Notes under the pieces: generated by a model
Seen by the model: only the letters and a program-made list of their open reading frames with translations
Database searches by the model: none
Told to the model about the DNA's origin: nothing
From: Planctomycetaceae bacterium
GTDB lineage: Bacteria > Planctomycetota > Planctomycetia > Pirellulales > Pirellulaceae
Assembly (NCBI GenBank): GCA_020638975.1
Contig: JACKHN010000046.1
Span: 1 to 41,879, forward strand
Direction: 5' to 3'
Length of the DNA stretch: 41,879 bases
Program-made: the position numbers and the translations under genes
Shown here: positions 25,296 to 32,673 of the stretch, piece after piece
Numbering within the stretch: the stretch's first letter is position 1
Layout of the letters: each line of letters starts with the position of its first letter

Positions 25296-25483
25296 AAAGA
25301 GCATCCTTGTTCGATAGAGACCTCGGTGGGAGTCAAGAGACACTCGGCTCCCGACTTGGTTGGTGAGCGGGGTATGCAAGTCCGATGCCTGCCGACCAGT
25401 TTCTGCAAATAGCATCGTCAGACTTGAGATCCGCTGCTGCGCGCGGCAACACTCCGTGACTTGTTCCGCGGGCGCCAAAGCCT

Positions 25484-25526
25484 GTGTCGCAATGACTGTG
25501 TGACACTTTCGATGGACAGTGTCGCC
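25484..25526 (+). promoter_or_regulatory. Candidate activator-binding cluster (GTGTC half-sites)
   Basis: Three half-sites of the form GTGTC(G/A)C lie together: GTGTCGCA at 25484, TGTGACAC at 25499-25506 (reverse), and GACAGTGTCGCC at 25515-25526. GTGACACT (25500-25507) and AGTGTCGC (25518-25525) form a dyad with a 10-nt spacer. The cluster is centred about 110-120 nt before the predicted sigma54 start, a usual distance for NtrC-type activators. The 12-mer recurs exactly upstream of the sigma54 promoter at 30355-30370. Confidence 0.5.
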
Positions 25527-25599
25527 GCCTGTTGTCAGTTCATCAGATGAGGGCCGATAGATTCGTCGAGAAATTGATAGGCCTCGTGCTTTACGCTCG

Positions 25600-25615
25600 T
25601 GGCGCGAGGTTTGCT
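25600..25615 (+). promoter_or_regulatory. Sigma54 (-24/-12) promoter of the TGase-elicitor-like gene
   Basis: TGGCGCGAGGTTTGCT matches the consensus TGGCACG-N4-TTGCW at all fixed positions but one. The GG (25601-25602) and GC (25613-25614) are exactly 10 nt apart. Predicted transcription start is about 25626, 67 nt before ATG 25693. Confidence 0.7.
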
Positions 25616-25692
25616 TTGAAAGCATCGAATCGTCGATGTCGCTGGTGACGTCGTCACAGAATGCACTCGGGCAAGTACTTACGGAGACTCAA

Positions 25693-26811
25693 ATGAGACT
25701 AACGATTGTAGCTTTGATGCTAGTCGCAACGACTAGCTCGGGGGCCCCGCTTCCTGATGAAGATGTTCAGTTCCAAAACGACACCTTTCAACACTATTGG
25801 GGCCAGGACTTTGTTTGGAAGTTCGATACGCTGCCGACCAAGGGAGCCGTCCCGTCGGAACGAGTTCCTTATTCCGGATACATCTATCCCGATACGGCTG
25901 GTGGGACTCAAGCTGCTCTACGAAAGTACGATGCTGCCTTTCACGGTCGTCGATCACTTGCCGCTGCCTACGAACGATGGGATACAACCGCGTTTCAAGA
26001 ACCGGTTAGAAGACGTGGTGGCCTGTTTGGATTAGTCCAAGTTACTCGCATGGGCACGCCGCACTGGCATGGACACTGCAACGGCTGGACATCTGCTGCG
26101 ATCCGTCATGCGGAACCACAGCACAGCGTGACACGAAATGGCGTCACCTTCTCGCCTGCAGAGATCAAGGGACTGCTGGCGGAGATCTATATCTACAACG
26201 ATCACCTGGATCTTTCAGGCTCCGGCGACTTGATTAGTGCTGGGCTATTTCACGCGGTGTTGACGAACTGGCTGGGCCGCGGCAGTCATCCCTTGGGGAT
26301 GGAGTCGCACCCGGGCGAAGAGAAATGGAACTATCCCGTTTACTCGTTCGCCAGTTCTTCTGCGATGCATTCCGACCACCAAGTCGAAGTGAAACTGAAT
26401 CTCGCGTCAGCAAAAGATAGCCAGGGCGAGTTCGATGAGAGCCCACGGATTCAGAAGGTCACCTACTTTCACTACATGTTGGATTTGAACGACGACGGCG
26501 AGATCGTTGGCGGTTACTTCCTTCGCGACAGCAGCCGGATCGATATGTTGTGGTTGCCACTGCGACCGAAGCTCTCCGGGGAGGAAGGACATGAGCGCGG
26601 CAATCCACACGTCAATGTCAACGAAGTGCTGGCCATATGGCGGGAGTCGGTATCGGAAGAGACTCGTGCTGCATGGCCTGTCGCCGACCCGGCCCCCGAA
26701 GACCGGATAACGCTCGACGCTGATCGCTGGCAACCTCTTCAGATTCCAGGCACCACCGCAGCGTCAGCCAACGTGGCGGAAGAAGACGAATCCGTCGAGA
26801 CAGGCGGTTGA
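25693..26811 (+). CDS. Secreted TGase-elicitor-like (transglutaminase-like) protein
   Basis: The start is ATG 25693 (GGAG 7 nt upstream), which begins the signal peptide MRLTIVALMLVATTSSG; the frame is open back to 25636 without coding character. 372 residues. The middle contains HWHGHCNGWTSAAIRHAEPQ, where C129 is the likely catalytic cysteine of the papain/transglutaminase fold, and GVTFSPAEIKGLLAEIYIYN. HPLGMESHPGEEKWNYPVYS supplies candidate His and Asp/Asn partners, and FHYMLDLNDDGEIVGGYF follows. This pattern fits the TGase elicitor family first known from oomycete surface transglutaminases. The bacterial role is unknown; protein cross-linking or amide hydrolysis in the periplasm or outside is plausible. 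A sigma54 promoter directly precedes it. Confidence 0.8.
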   Translation: MRLTIVALMLVATTSSGAPLPDEDVQFQNDTFQHYWGQDFVWKFDTLPTKGAVPSERVPYSGYIYPDTAGGTQAALRKYDAAFHGRRSLAAAYERWDTTAFQEPVRRRGGLFGLVQVTRMGTPHWHGHCNGWTSAAIRHAEPQHSVTRNGVTFSPAEIKGLLAEIYIYNDHLDLSGSGDLISAGLFHAVLTNWLGRGSHPLGMESHPGEEKWNYPVYSFASSSAMHSDHQVEVKLNLASAKDSQGEFDESPRIQKVTYFHYMLDLNDDGEIVGGYFLRDSSRIDMLWLPLRPKLSGEEGHERGNPHVNVNEVLAIWRESVSEETRAAWPVADPAPEDRITLDADRWQPLQIPGTTAASANVAEEDESVETGG

Positions 26812-27231
26812 TTCTTAGCGATTGGAGCGGTCTTTGCGTATGTGTCGCGTTGTTTCGTCAAACTCCCTGGGAATTCGACGGCCACAGCCGCTACACGTCC
26901 GTGCGACTCGCACTAGGCCGAACAAGGCTCTGCGCAGTTCCGGAGGTATCGTTCAGCGTGGACCGTGTCGGAACTGCGTGGACCTGTTCCGCCTACCTAT
27001 TTCTTGGCCGGCCCTCCGTCTGCAAGCGAACTTCCCAATCCGATGCGCTTCAGGCGGACGGGCCATCAAGAGGCAGGGCGATTCGTTTGTTGAAGTTGCA
27101 CAAGATGTACGACGGGCCTCCGAGCCCGTCGAATAACGACTTAGATTCATCGACGGGCTCGGAGGCCCGTCGTACAAACCTCTCAGTTTGAAAAACTGAA
27201 AGGCCCTACATCAAGAGGCGTCAGGTTTGAC
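26812..27231. other. Convergent intergenic region
   Basis: No supported gene. It lies between the ends of the TGase-elicitor-like gene and the response-regulator operon. It contains the long inverted repeat at 27106-27176, and just beyond it a small dyad, CAGTTT-GAA-AAACTG (about 27184-27198). Confidence 0.6.
27106..27176. terminator. 27-bp perfect inverted repeat, bidirectional terminator or REP-like element
   Basis: The arms 27106-27132 (starting TGTACGACGGGCCTCC) and 27150-27176 are perfectly complementary over 27 bases with a 17-nt loop. Each arm itself holds a smaller hairpin, GACGGGC-CTCCGA-GCCCGTC. It lies 55 nt past the response-regulator stop and 295 nt past the converging TGase-like gene, so it can end transcription from both sides. 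The nested palindrome is like mobile extragenic palindromes. Confidence 0.75.
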
Positions 27232-28629
27232 TTACGGGCGATAATCGGCGGCCGCGAGACCATGCTTATGCAGCAACTTGTGCATTCCTTGCCGCGACAT
27301 GCCGGCCTGCCTTGCTGCTTGCGAAACGTTGCCCTGATGTTGCTTCAGTAAGGATGTTAGGTAACTACGCTCGGCGTGATCCAGCGTTTCGCCGCGAGAC
27401 GCACTGAAAGCGAGTCCGCCAGCTTGCTGCGTGTCGAGAGCCGATGGCTGCAGGGACGGCGGAAGATCACTCACTTCGATCATTTCCGTCCTCGCCAAGG
27501 CGATCGCGCGTTCGACCACGTTACGTAGCTCGCGGATGTTGCCTGGCCAACGGTACTGTCGAAAACAGGCAGCGACTTCGTCAGAGAAGCCCTGGACAAC
27601 GGAATTGGCGGGCCGCAATGTATGGAGGAAATGTTTGGCGAGCAGAATGACATCATCGCCTCGTTGCCGCAACGCGGGCAGTTCGATGTGGATCACACCG
27701 AGGCGATAAAACAAGTCGCGGCGGAACCGGCCTGAGTTGACTTCCATTTCCAAATCGCGATTCGTCGCGCAAACGAATCGCGTATCGACTTGCACGGGCG
27801 TATTCATACCGACGGGCGTGAACGTTTGCTCTTGAACAACGCGCAGCAACTTGGCTTGGAGCGGTGCTGGCAACTCGCCAATTTCGTCGAAGAATGCTGT
27901 GCCGTGATTGCATCGATTGAGAAGACCTTCCTGATCCTTCACCGCTCCGGTGAACGAACCCTTCACGTGCCCGAACAAGACGGATTCGAACAGCGTTTCT
28001 GGGACGGCCGTACAGTCGATGATTTGAAAGTTGTGTTTCGCGCGCGTGCTGTTTTGATGGATGGTCCGCGCGACGACTTCTTTGCCTGTGCCGCTTTCGC
28101 CAGTGATCAGGATGTTGATATCCGTTTCGGCCACGCGATCAATGATGTCGAACAGTTCGAGCATCCGAGGACTGTCGCCGATGATGTCTGGGAACTTCGC
28201 CGCCAGCACACGTCTTTCGTCGTCGCTGCGATCGACAACGGGCGTCCGATCAGTCGGCTGGGCCAACGCGCGGCGGACGCTCGACAAAAGGTCATCGTAC
28301 TTGACCGGCTTCAGTAGATAATCGGTGATGCCCAGTCGCAGGCTCTCTATCGCCGTGGGAATCGATGGCACGCCGGTGATGACAATCAGCGGGATATGCG
28401 GCCACTCGTTTCGCCCTTGATGCAACAACTCGAGCTTCAAGTTGCCCGGCATATTCAGATCAGACAACACTAAGTCAAATGACTCACGCGAAAGCGCTTC
28501 GAGCGCTGCGTGAGCGTCCGGCACGCACTCGCACTCGTAGCCCGCTTTGCGCAGCAGTTCACCGGTCGTCCTCAAGTAGAGAGGCTCGTCGTCGGCGATT
28601 AAGATGCGGGCAGTCTGTTGGTCAGTCAT
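27232..28629 (-). CDS. Sigma54-dependent response regulator (NtrC family), copy 1
   Basis: The start is ATG 28629 (MTDQQTARILIADDEP); the longer frame to 28734 lies inside the kinase gene. 465 residues. The receiver domain has D13/D14, phospho-acceptor D57 (LVLSDLNMPG) and K in YLLKPVKY. The AAA+ domain has Walker A GESGTGKE, the sigma54-contact loop as GSFTGA (usual form GAFTGA), Walker B GTAFFDEIGELP and the sensor motif WPGNIRELRN. The C-terminal Fis-type helix-turn-helix is QGNVSQAARQAGMSRQGMHK. Its start overlaps the kinase stop (ATGACTGA), so the two are translationally coupled. Likely phosphorylated by that kinase and activating sigma54 promoters nearby. Confidence 0.95.
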   Translation of the reverse strand: MTDQQTARILIADDEPLYLRTTGELLRKAGYECECVPDAHAALEALSRESFDLVLSDLNMPGNLKLELLHQGRNEWPHIPLIVITGVPSIPTAIESLRLGITDYLLKPVKYDDLLSSVRRALAQPTDRTPVVDRSDDERRVLAAKFPDIIGDSPRMLELFDIIDRVAETDINILITGESGTGKEVVARTIHQNSTRAKHNFQIIDCTAVPETLFESVLFGHVKGSFTGAVKDQEGLLNRCNHGTAFFDEIGELPAPLQAKLLRVVQEQTFTPVGMNTPVQVDTRFVCATNRDLEMEVNSGRFRRDLFYRLGVIHIELPALRQRGDDVILLAKHFLHTLRPANSVVQGFSDEVAACFRQYRWPGNIRELRNVVERAIALARTEMIEVSDLPPSLQPSALDTQQAGGLAFSASRGETLDHAERSYLTSLLKQHQGNVSQAARQAGMSRQGMHKLLHKHGLAAADYRP

Positions 28630-29869
28630 GGGAGTCTTCAACAGCGGGTTCGGTACATGCCGGAAAAATGGCCGTGAATCGGCTGCCGTTTCCAACGCTT
28701 GAATCAACTTCGATCGCGCCGCCCATCGCTTCAATCAAACTTCGCGACACCGACAATCCCAAGCCCATGCCGCTCGTCGGTTCACCGCCTTTGGTCGTAA
28801 AGAACGGGTCGAAGATGTGCGGCAATACTTCATCCGCAATGCCGGTGCCACGATCGGAAACGGCGACTTGAACGTCGCTTCCGGTATGTTTAATGCGAAC
28901 GGTCACGGTCTCGCCGGCTGGCGAGGCTTGGATCGCGTTGCGGATCAAGTTGTACAAAATCTGCTTCACCTCGCCTTCCGGCAAATGAACGGGTAACGAA
29001 TTGCCCACAGAATCCGTTTTTAGCTGGATCTGCTGGTTGCGAGCAACGCCGTCAAGCAAAGTCGCGATTTCCGTGACCGTTCGCTCGAGTTTGAATTCGT
29101 GGGCCGCCTGCGGACTACGTCGATAGAGTTGATGCATCTGGTGGACGATCGAACTAATGCGTTCGATCTCTCGGTCGATCAATTCCAGCAACTCGTAGTG
29201 CTCATCCTCTGGCGTGAGATCGGCTTTAATCAACTCAAACGCATTGCGGATGCCGGCCAATGGGTTATTCACTTCATGTGCGACCCCTGCCGCGAGCTGT
29301 CCCAAGGCGGCCAGTTTTTCCATGTGGCGGCGATGGCGTTCTAACTGCTGGATGCGTGCGGTTCGCTCTTGCACGAGTTGTTCCAGATGCTCGGCGTGAA
29401 GTCGAATCTGGTCCCGCAAATGGCGTCGTTCGGTGATGTCGCGAATACTTGTGCGAAAGCCGAGATGTTTGCCCGCGTCGTTGTACATCGGCTGCCAAGA
29501 AACTGCCATCCAGCGTTTCTCACCGTTGCGGTGAATCGATTGAAACTCGACGTCGTTCGACGAACCACCACGCTTGGCATCTTCAAGCATCTCGGCAATC
29601 CGGTCGTGGTGGTCGGCAGCAGTCATTGGGAGCGGATAGTCAACCATCAACAGACACTCTGCAGGACTGTATCCGGTGACTCGCTCGACTGCCGAATTCA
29701 CCCAGATCAGACGACCGTCCGGCGCGTGCCAACTCTCCCAGTCATAGGTGTAAGTGGCTACGGCACGAAAGCAACCGTCGCTCAGATCACCTTCGTGAAA
29801 GGCGTCGTGGCATGTAATCTCACGGGCATTTGTGCTTTTAGGCGACGACAAGGTCTGCTGTCCAATCAT
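28622..29869 (-). CDS. PAS-domain histidine kinase, soluble
   Basis: The start is ATG 29869, overlapping the stop of the Rnk-like gene by one base (TAATG); the longer frame to 29977 lies inside that gene. 415 residues with no membrane segment, so it is a cytoplasmic sensor. A PAS domain covers about residues 35-145 (DGRLIWVNSAVERVTGYSPA, RTSIRDITERRHLRDQ). A coiled coil covers about 150-190. The HisKA site is GVAHEVNNPLAGIRN with H198, and the ATPase has NLIRNAIQAS (N box), SDRGTGIADEV (G1) and GMGLGLSVSR (G2). Most similar in layout to NtrB-type kinases. The signal sensed by the PAS domain cannot be read from the sequence. Partner regulator is encoded directly downstream. Confidence 0.95.
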   Translation of the reverse strand: MIGQQTLSSPKSTNAREITCHDAFHEGDLSDGCFRAVATYTYDWESWHAPDGRLIWVNSAVERVTGYSPAECLLMVDYPLPMTAADHHDRIAEMLEDAKRGGSSNDVEFQSIHRNGEKRWMAVSWQPMYNDAGKHLGFRTSIRDITERRHLRDQIRLHAEHLEQLVQERTARIQQLERHRRHMEKLAALGQLAAGVAHEVNNPLAGIRNAFELIKADLTPEDEHYELLELIDREIERISSIVHQMHQLYRRSPQAAHEFKLERTVTEIATLLDGVARNQQIQLKTDSVGNSLPVHLPEGEVKQILYNLIRNAIQASPAGETVTVRIKHTGSDVQVAVSDRGTGIADEVLPHIFDPFFTTKGGEPTSGMGLGLSVSRSLIEAMGGAIEVDSSVGNGSRFTAIFPACTEPAVEDSHD

Positions 29870-30282
29870 TACATCGCGAAGTTGCCAACTCGTTCCGGCT
29901 GAAACAAGATCGCGGCAATTCGCCAAGGTCCGGGGTCGCTTTGACTTTCGCATTCTATCAGGTCGCTCACTTCGCAACCGATAAGGCGCGTGCCCAATGG
30001 CTCCAACACCGAGACTCCTTCGTCGATGATATCGACGTCCTCTGGATAAACAACCGTGCAGATGAATTCCGCGCCTGAGTTGGTATTGACCAGCAGAACG
30101 GTCGAATTCATCGTCACTACGTCATCCGGGACCGACTCCGACTCGACCGCCTCGGCTTCTTCGAGCAGACATTCCAGTTTATCCAGCGTGTGTCGCAGTG
30201 CCACGCTTCGTGCATCGTCCGACGATACCAACTGGCCCAGGCGGCAGCGATCGGTGTATGTGAAAATGTTTTGTGCGTTCAT
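29869..30282 (-). CDS. Rnk-like protein (GreA/GreB C-terminal domain), copy 2
   Basis: 137 residues from ATG 30282, with AAGGAG about 9 nt upstream. The N-terminal helix (YTDRCRLGQLVSSDDARSVA) and the Gre C-terminal domain (VPDDVVTMNSTVLLVNTNSG, VVYPEDVDIIDEGVSVLEPL) parallel copy 1 at 23902-24324, so the two are paralogues. It is the first gene of an operon in which its stop overlaps the start of a histidine kinase (TAATG). An RNA-polymerase-binding factor leading a two-component operon suggests it tunes transcription as part of the same response, but no direct role in the signalling is shown. Confidence 0.9.
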   Translation of the reverse strand: MNAQNIFTYTDRCRLGQLVSSDDARSVALRHTLDKLECLLEEAEAVESESVPDDVVTMNSTVLLVNTNSGAEFICTVVYPEDVDIIDEGVSVLEPLGTRLIGCEVSDLIECESQSDPGPWRIAAILFQPERVGNFAM

Positions 30283-30354
30283 GAGATCGTCTCCTTGCTT
30301 GTAGGCGCTGCCATCTCCGACAGTTGCCGAAATGAGCTTGGCGGAAGCAGTGTA

Positions 30355-30370
30355 TGCGAACTCTGTGCCA
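30355..30370 (-). promoter_or_regulatory. Sigma54 (-24/-12) promoter of the Rnk/kinase/regulator operon
   Basis: Read on the minus strand, TGGCACAGAGTTCGCA has a perfect -24 element and TCGC where TTGC is usual; GG (30369-30368) and GC (30357-30356) are 10 nt apart. Transcription from about 30344 gives a leader of about 62 nt before ATG 30282. Since the operon encodes a sigma54 activator, autoactivation is likely. Confidence 0.6.
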
Positions 30371-30553
30371 CGTCTCGGTTACTTCGAAGTGGCTTTGCCA
30401 AACTTGGTCGATGGGCTGCAGTTCCCGCGGTATGAGCTTTGCGTTTACACTGCTGGCGCAAATAAATAAGACACCGGACTTTAACGAGCGAATTATCCAC
30501 CTTAAAAAAGTGCCAGAGACGTACGTCAACTGCCTTTCGCACCTGACGTTGCG

Positions 30554-30592
30554 AGTGTCAACGACGGGCGACACTGTCACCTGTAGGCGACA
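30554..30592 (-). promoter_or_regulatory. Candidate activator-binding cluster sharing a 12-mer with 25515-25526
   Basis: AGTGTC-N10-GACACT forms a perfect dyad (from about 30555 to 30574). The minus strand reads GACAGTGTCGCC at 30578-30567, identical to the motif upstream of the TGase-elicitor-like gene, and GGCGACA recurs on the plus strand at 30586. The cluster is about 200 nt upstream of the minus-strand sigma54 promoter and about 45-80 nt before the ClC start, so it could serve either. Confidence 0.45.
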
Positions 30593-30633
30593 TGCCAAGT
30601 CGAATCGATTTCTGAGACAGAAAGGATACGTTT

Positions 30634-32538
30634 GTGTCCACAGAAGAACCGGTTCCCGGCAAAGAGAGCCAAAAGCGAATACCTGTATCCACCTCGCTCC
30701 AGCAATTGGCTGACATGACCCAGCAGCCGGCACCTGAGCAACCGCCAATCGACCGTCGAGTCGTGCGGTTGTCGCTCTTGTCGATTGCAATCGGTGTGGC
30801 CGCGTCGTTCATTGCCGTCGCGCTGATGAAACTGATTGCCTTGATTACGAATTTGGCGTTCTACGGCAACTTATCAATCGCTGCCGCCAGTCCGGCAGGT
30901 AATTCATTGGGTCTGTTTGTCGTTCTTATTCCAGTTATGGGGGCGCTCGTGGTTGGCGTAATGGCCCGTTTCGGATCGAAGGCCATCCGTGGTCACGGCA
31001 TCCCCGAAGCGATGGAGCAGGTCCTTACAAACCGCAGTCGAATTCCGGCTCGGCTGACAATCTTAAAACCTCTTTCTGCTGCAATCTCGATCGGAACCGG
31101 TGGGCCATTCGGAGCGGAAGGTCCCATTATCGCGACCGGCGGTGCACTCGGCTCCTTGATTGGCCAATGCCTGGAAACAACGGCCATTGAACGCAAGACA
31201 TTGTTGGCGGTTGGCGCAGCGGCAGGCATGGCTGCAACATTCGGCAGTCCGGTGGCGGCGGTGCTGCTGGCAGTGGAGTTGCTGCTGTTTGAATTCCGTC
31301 CTCGCTCCATCATTCCAGTTGCACTGGGCGCAGCAACGGCGGCCGGAATGCGAGTGTTTCTGGAAGGTGCCGAGCCAGTCTTCGCGATGCCGAACATCGC
31401 TCCTCCATCGATCGGTGCCAACGTGTTTTACATCGCACTCGGGGGCATGATGGGAACCGTCGCGGTAGGCATCACGTGGATCGTCTATTTGATCGAAGAT
31501 TCCTTCGAGCGACTTCCGGTTCACTGGATGTGGTGGCCGGCGATTGGGGCGGTTGCAGTTGGAGTTGTCGGATATTTCGAGCCGCGGACGCTCGGTGTGG
31601 GCTACGAAAACATTTCAATGATCATTTCCGATGGTTGGACGACGAAGGCAATTCTGTTTCTTTGCTTGCTGAAGGCCATCTCCTGGTCCGTGTCATTGGG
31701 CAGCGGAACGTCGGGCGGAACACTCGCGCCGATGTTCACGATCGGAGGAGGAATTGGACATCTGTTCGGAGCTGTCGCAGTCGTCATGCTGCCGATGGCA
31801 GGCATCGACGTTCGCGTGGCGGCATTGGTGGGCATGGCCGCCATTTTTGCAGGAGCTTCGCGGGCCTTTCTGGCGTCAGCGGTATTCGCCTTCGAGACAA
31901 CGCAGCAAGTCCATGGCCTGCTTCCTTTACTCGGCGGCTGTACCGCCAGCTATTTGATTGCAATGCTGCTTACGAAGAACTCGATCATGACGGAAAAGAT
32001 CGCTCGCCGCGGCGTTCGTACTCCGTCCGATTTTGTTCCCGATCCGCTGAGCAGCATCCTGGTGAGTCAGATCGCAACGACGCCAGCCGTGACACTCACG
32101 ACCATGCAAACCGTCGAAGAAGTTCGCCAATGGATCAGCGCTGCCGCACCAGGTAGTACCCACCAAGGATTCCCCGTCGTCGACCAAGCAGGTTCGCTGC
32201 GGGGAGTGGTAACGCGTCGCGATCTGCTGAAGGAAGGCGTTCCAGTGGATGGTCGTGTTGAAGAACTCATTCGCCACTTGCCGCGCTTCGTCTACGACGA
32301 CTGCACCGCCCGGCAAGCCGCCGATCATATGGTCAATCACAATATCGGCCGCCTTCCTGTCATCAGTCGGCAACAACCTCATTCGCTTGTCGGCATTGTT
32401 ACACGAAGCGATATTCTTTCAGGCTACCGGCTCCAAATGGACGAAGCCATCGCCGAGAAGCCAACCATCAGCATCCCCGGCTTCAAGAAAAACAAAGATT
32501 CCATTGGTCGCAAGGTTGACGACGACAGCAATAGCTAA
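30634..32538 (+). CDS. ClC-family anion channel/antiporter with C-terminal CBS pair
   Basis: 634 residues from a GTG start (30634) with AAAGGA 8 nt upstream. The membrane part (about residues 40-440) has the three ClC selectivity motifs in modified form: GHGIP (usually GSGIP), GPFGAEGP (usually GREGP) with gating glutamate E162, and GTLAP (usually GIFAP). E220 in LLFEFRP aligns with the inner proton glutamate of E. coli ClC-ec1, so proton-coupled exchange is possible. The cytoplasmic end has two CBS domains (QGFPVVDQAGSLRGVVTRRD and NIGRLPVISRQQPHSLVGIV), which usually bind adenine nucleotides and gate transport. Divergent from the Rnk/kinase/regulator operon and convergent with the second regulator gene. 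Anion specificity is unknown. Confidence 0.92.
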   Translation: MSTEEPVPGKESQKRIPVSTSLQQLADMTQQPAPEQPPIDRRVVRLSLLSIAIGVAASFIAVALMKLIALITNLAFYGNLSIAAASPAGNSLGLFVVLIPVMGALVVGVMARFGSKAIRGHGIPEAMEQVLTNRSRIPARLTILKPLSAAISIGTGGPFGAEGPIIATGGALGSLIGQCLETTAIERKTLLAVGAAAGMAATFGSPVAAVLLAVELLLFEFRPRSIIPVALGAATAAGMRVFLEGAEPVFAMPNIAPPSIGANVFYIALGGMMGTVAVGITWIVYLIEDSFERLPVHWMWWPAIGAVAVGVVGYFEPRTLGVGYENISMIISDGWTTKAILFLCLLKAISWSVSLGSGTSGGTLAPMFTIGGGIGHLFGAVAVVMLPMAGIDVRVAALVGMAAIFAGASRAFLASAVFAFETTQQVHGLLPLLGGCTASYLIAMLLTKNSIMTEKIARRGVRTPSDFVPDPLSSILVSQIATTPAVTLTTMQTVEEVRQWISAAAPGSTHQGFPVVDQAGSLRGVVTRRDLLKEGVPVDGRVEELIRHLPRFVYDDCTARQAADHMVNHNIGRLPVISRQQPHSLVGIVTRSDILSGYRLQMDEAIAEKPTISIPGFKKNKDSIGRKVDDDSNS

Positions 32539-32673
32539 CTCGTTTCTGTTGATGCAACCCTCGGAGAGCTTTGTCAGATCGCGATGAACACCACTCCGAG
32601 TTTCCGGATGATGTTGGATCGCAAGCTGGAAGCTTACGCCACAAAGAACTCGTCAGTTATCTTCGGTCGATCC

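Larger units (their letters stand above)
25296..25692. other. Divergent intergenic region with operator and sigma54 promoter
   Basis: No gene is convincing here. The region separates the minus-strand small-protein operon from the plus-strand TGase-elicitor-like gene. It contains a cluster of GTGTC half-sites at 25484-25526 and a sigma54 promoter at 25600-25615, both described separately. Confidence 0.6.
30283..30633. other. Divergent intergenic region with sigma54 promoter and operator
   Basis: No gene is convincing. It separates the minus-strand Rnk/kinase/regulator operon from the plus-strand ClC gene. It holds a sigma54 promoter (minus strand, 30355-30370) and a cluster of GTGTC half-sites (30554-30592), described separately. 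I found no clear sigma70 promoter for the ClC gene. Confidence 0.6.

Noticed and set aside
25296..25625. Upstream extension of the BON-like protein to 267 residues
   Set aside because: The added residues are low in coding character, and the region contains the operator and sigma54 promoter of the divergent gene. A good ribosome site supports the start at 25295.
26808..27191. 127-codon plus-strand ORF after the TGase-elicitor-like gene
   Set aside because: It overlaps the long inverted repeat, has no family features and an unlikely composition.
30404..30440. TTGGTCGATGGGCTGCA and CGGTATGAGCTTTGCG as sigma54 promoters for the ClC gene
   Set aside because: Both keep GG-N10-GC but miss several consensus bases, and the leader would be about 200 nt. 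Not strong enough to list.
30490..30520. TGGCACTTTTTTAAGG on the minus strand as a further sigma54 promoter
   Set aside because: The -24 half is perfect but the bases at the -12 position are AG in place of GC, so it breaks the essential GG-N10-GC rule.
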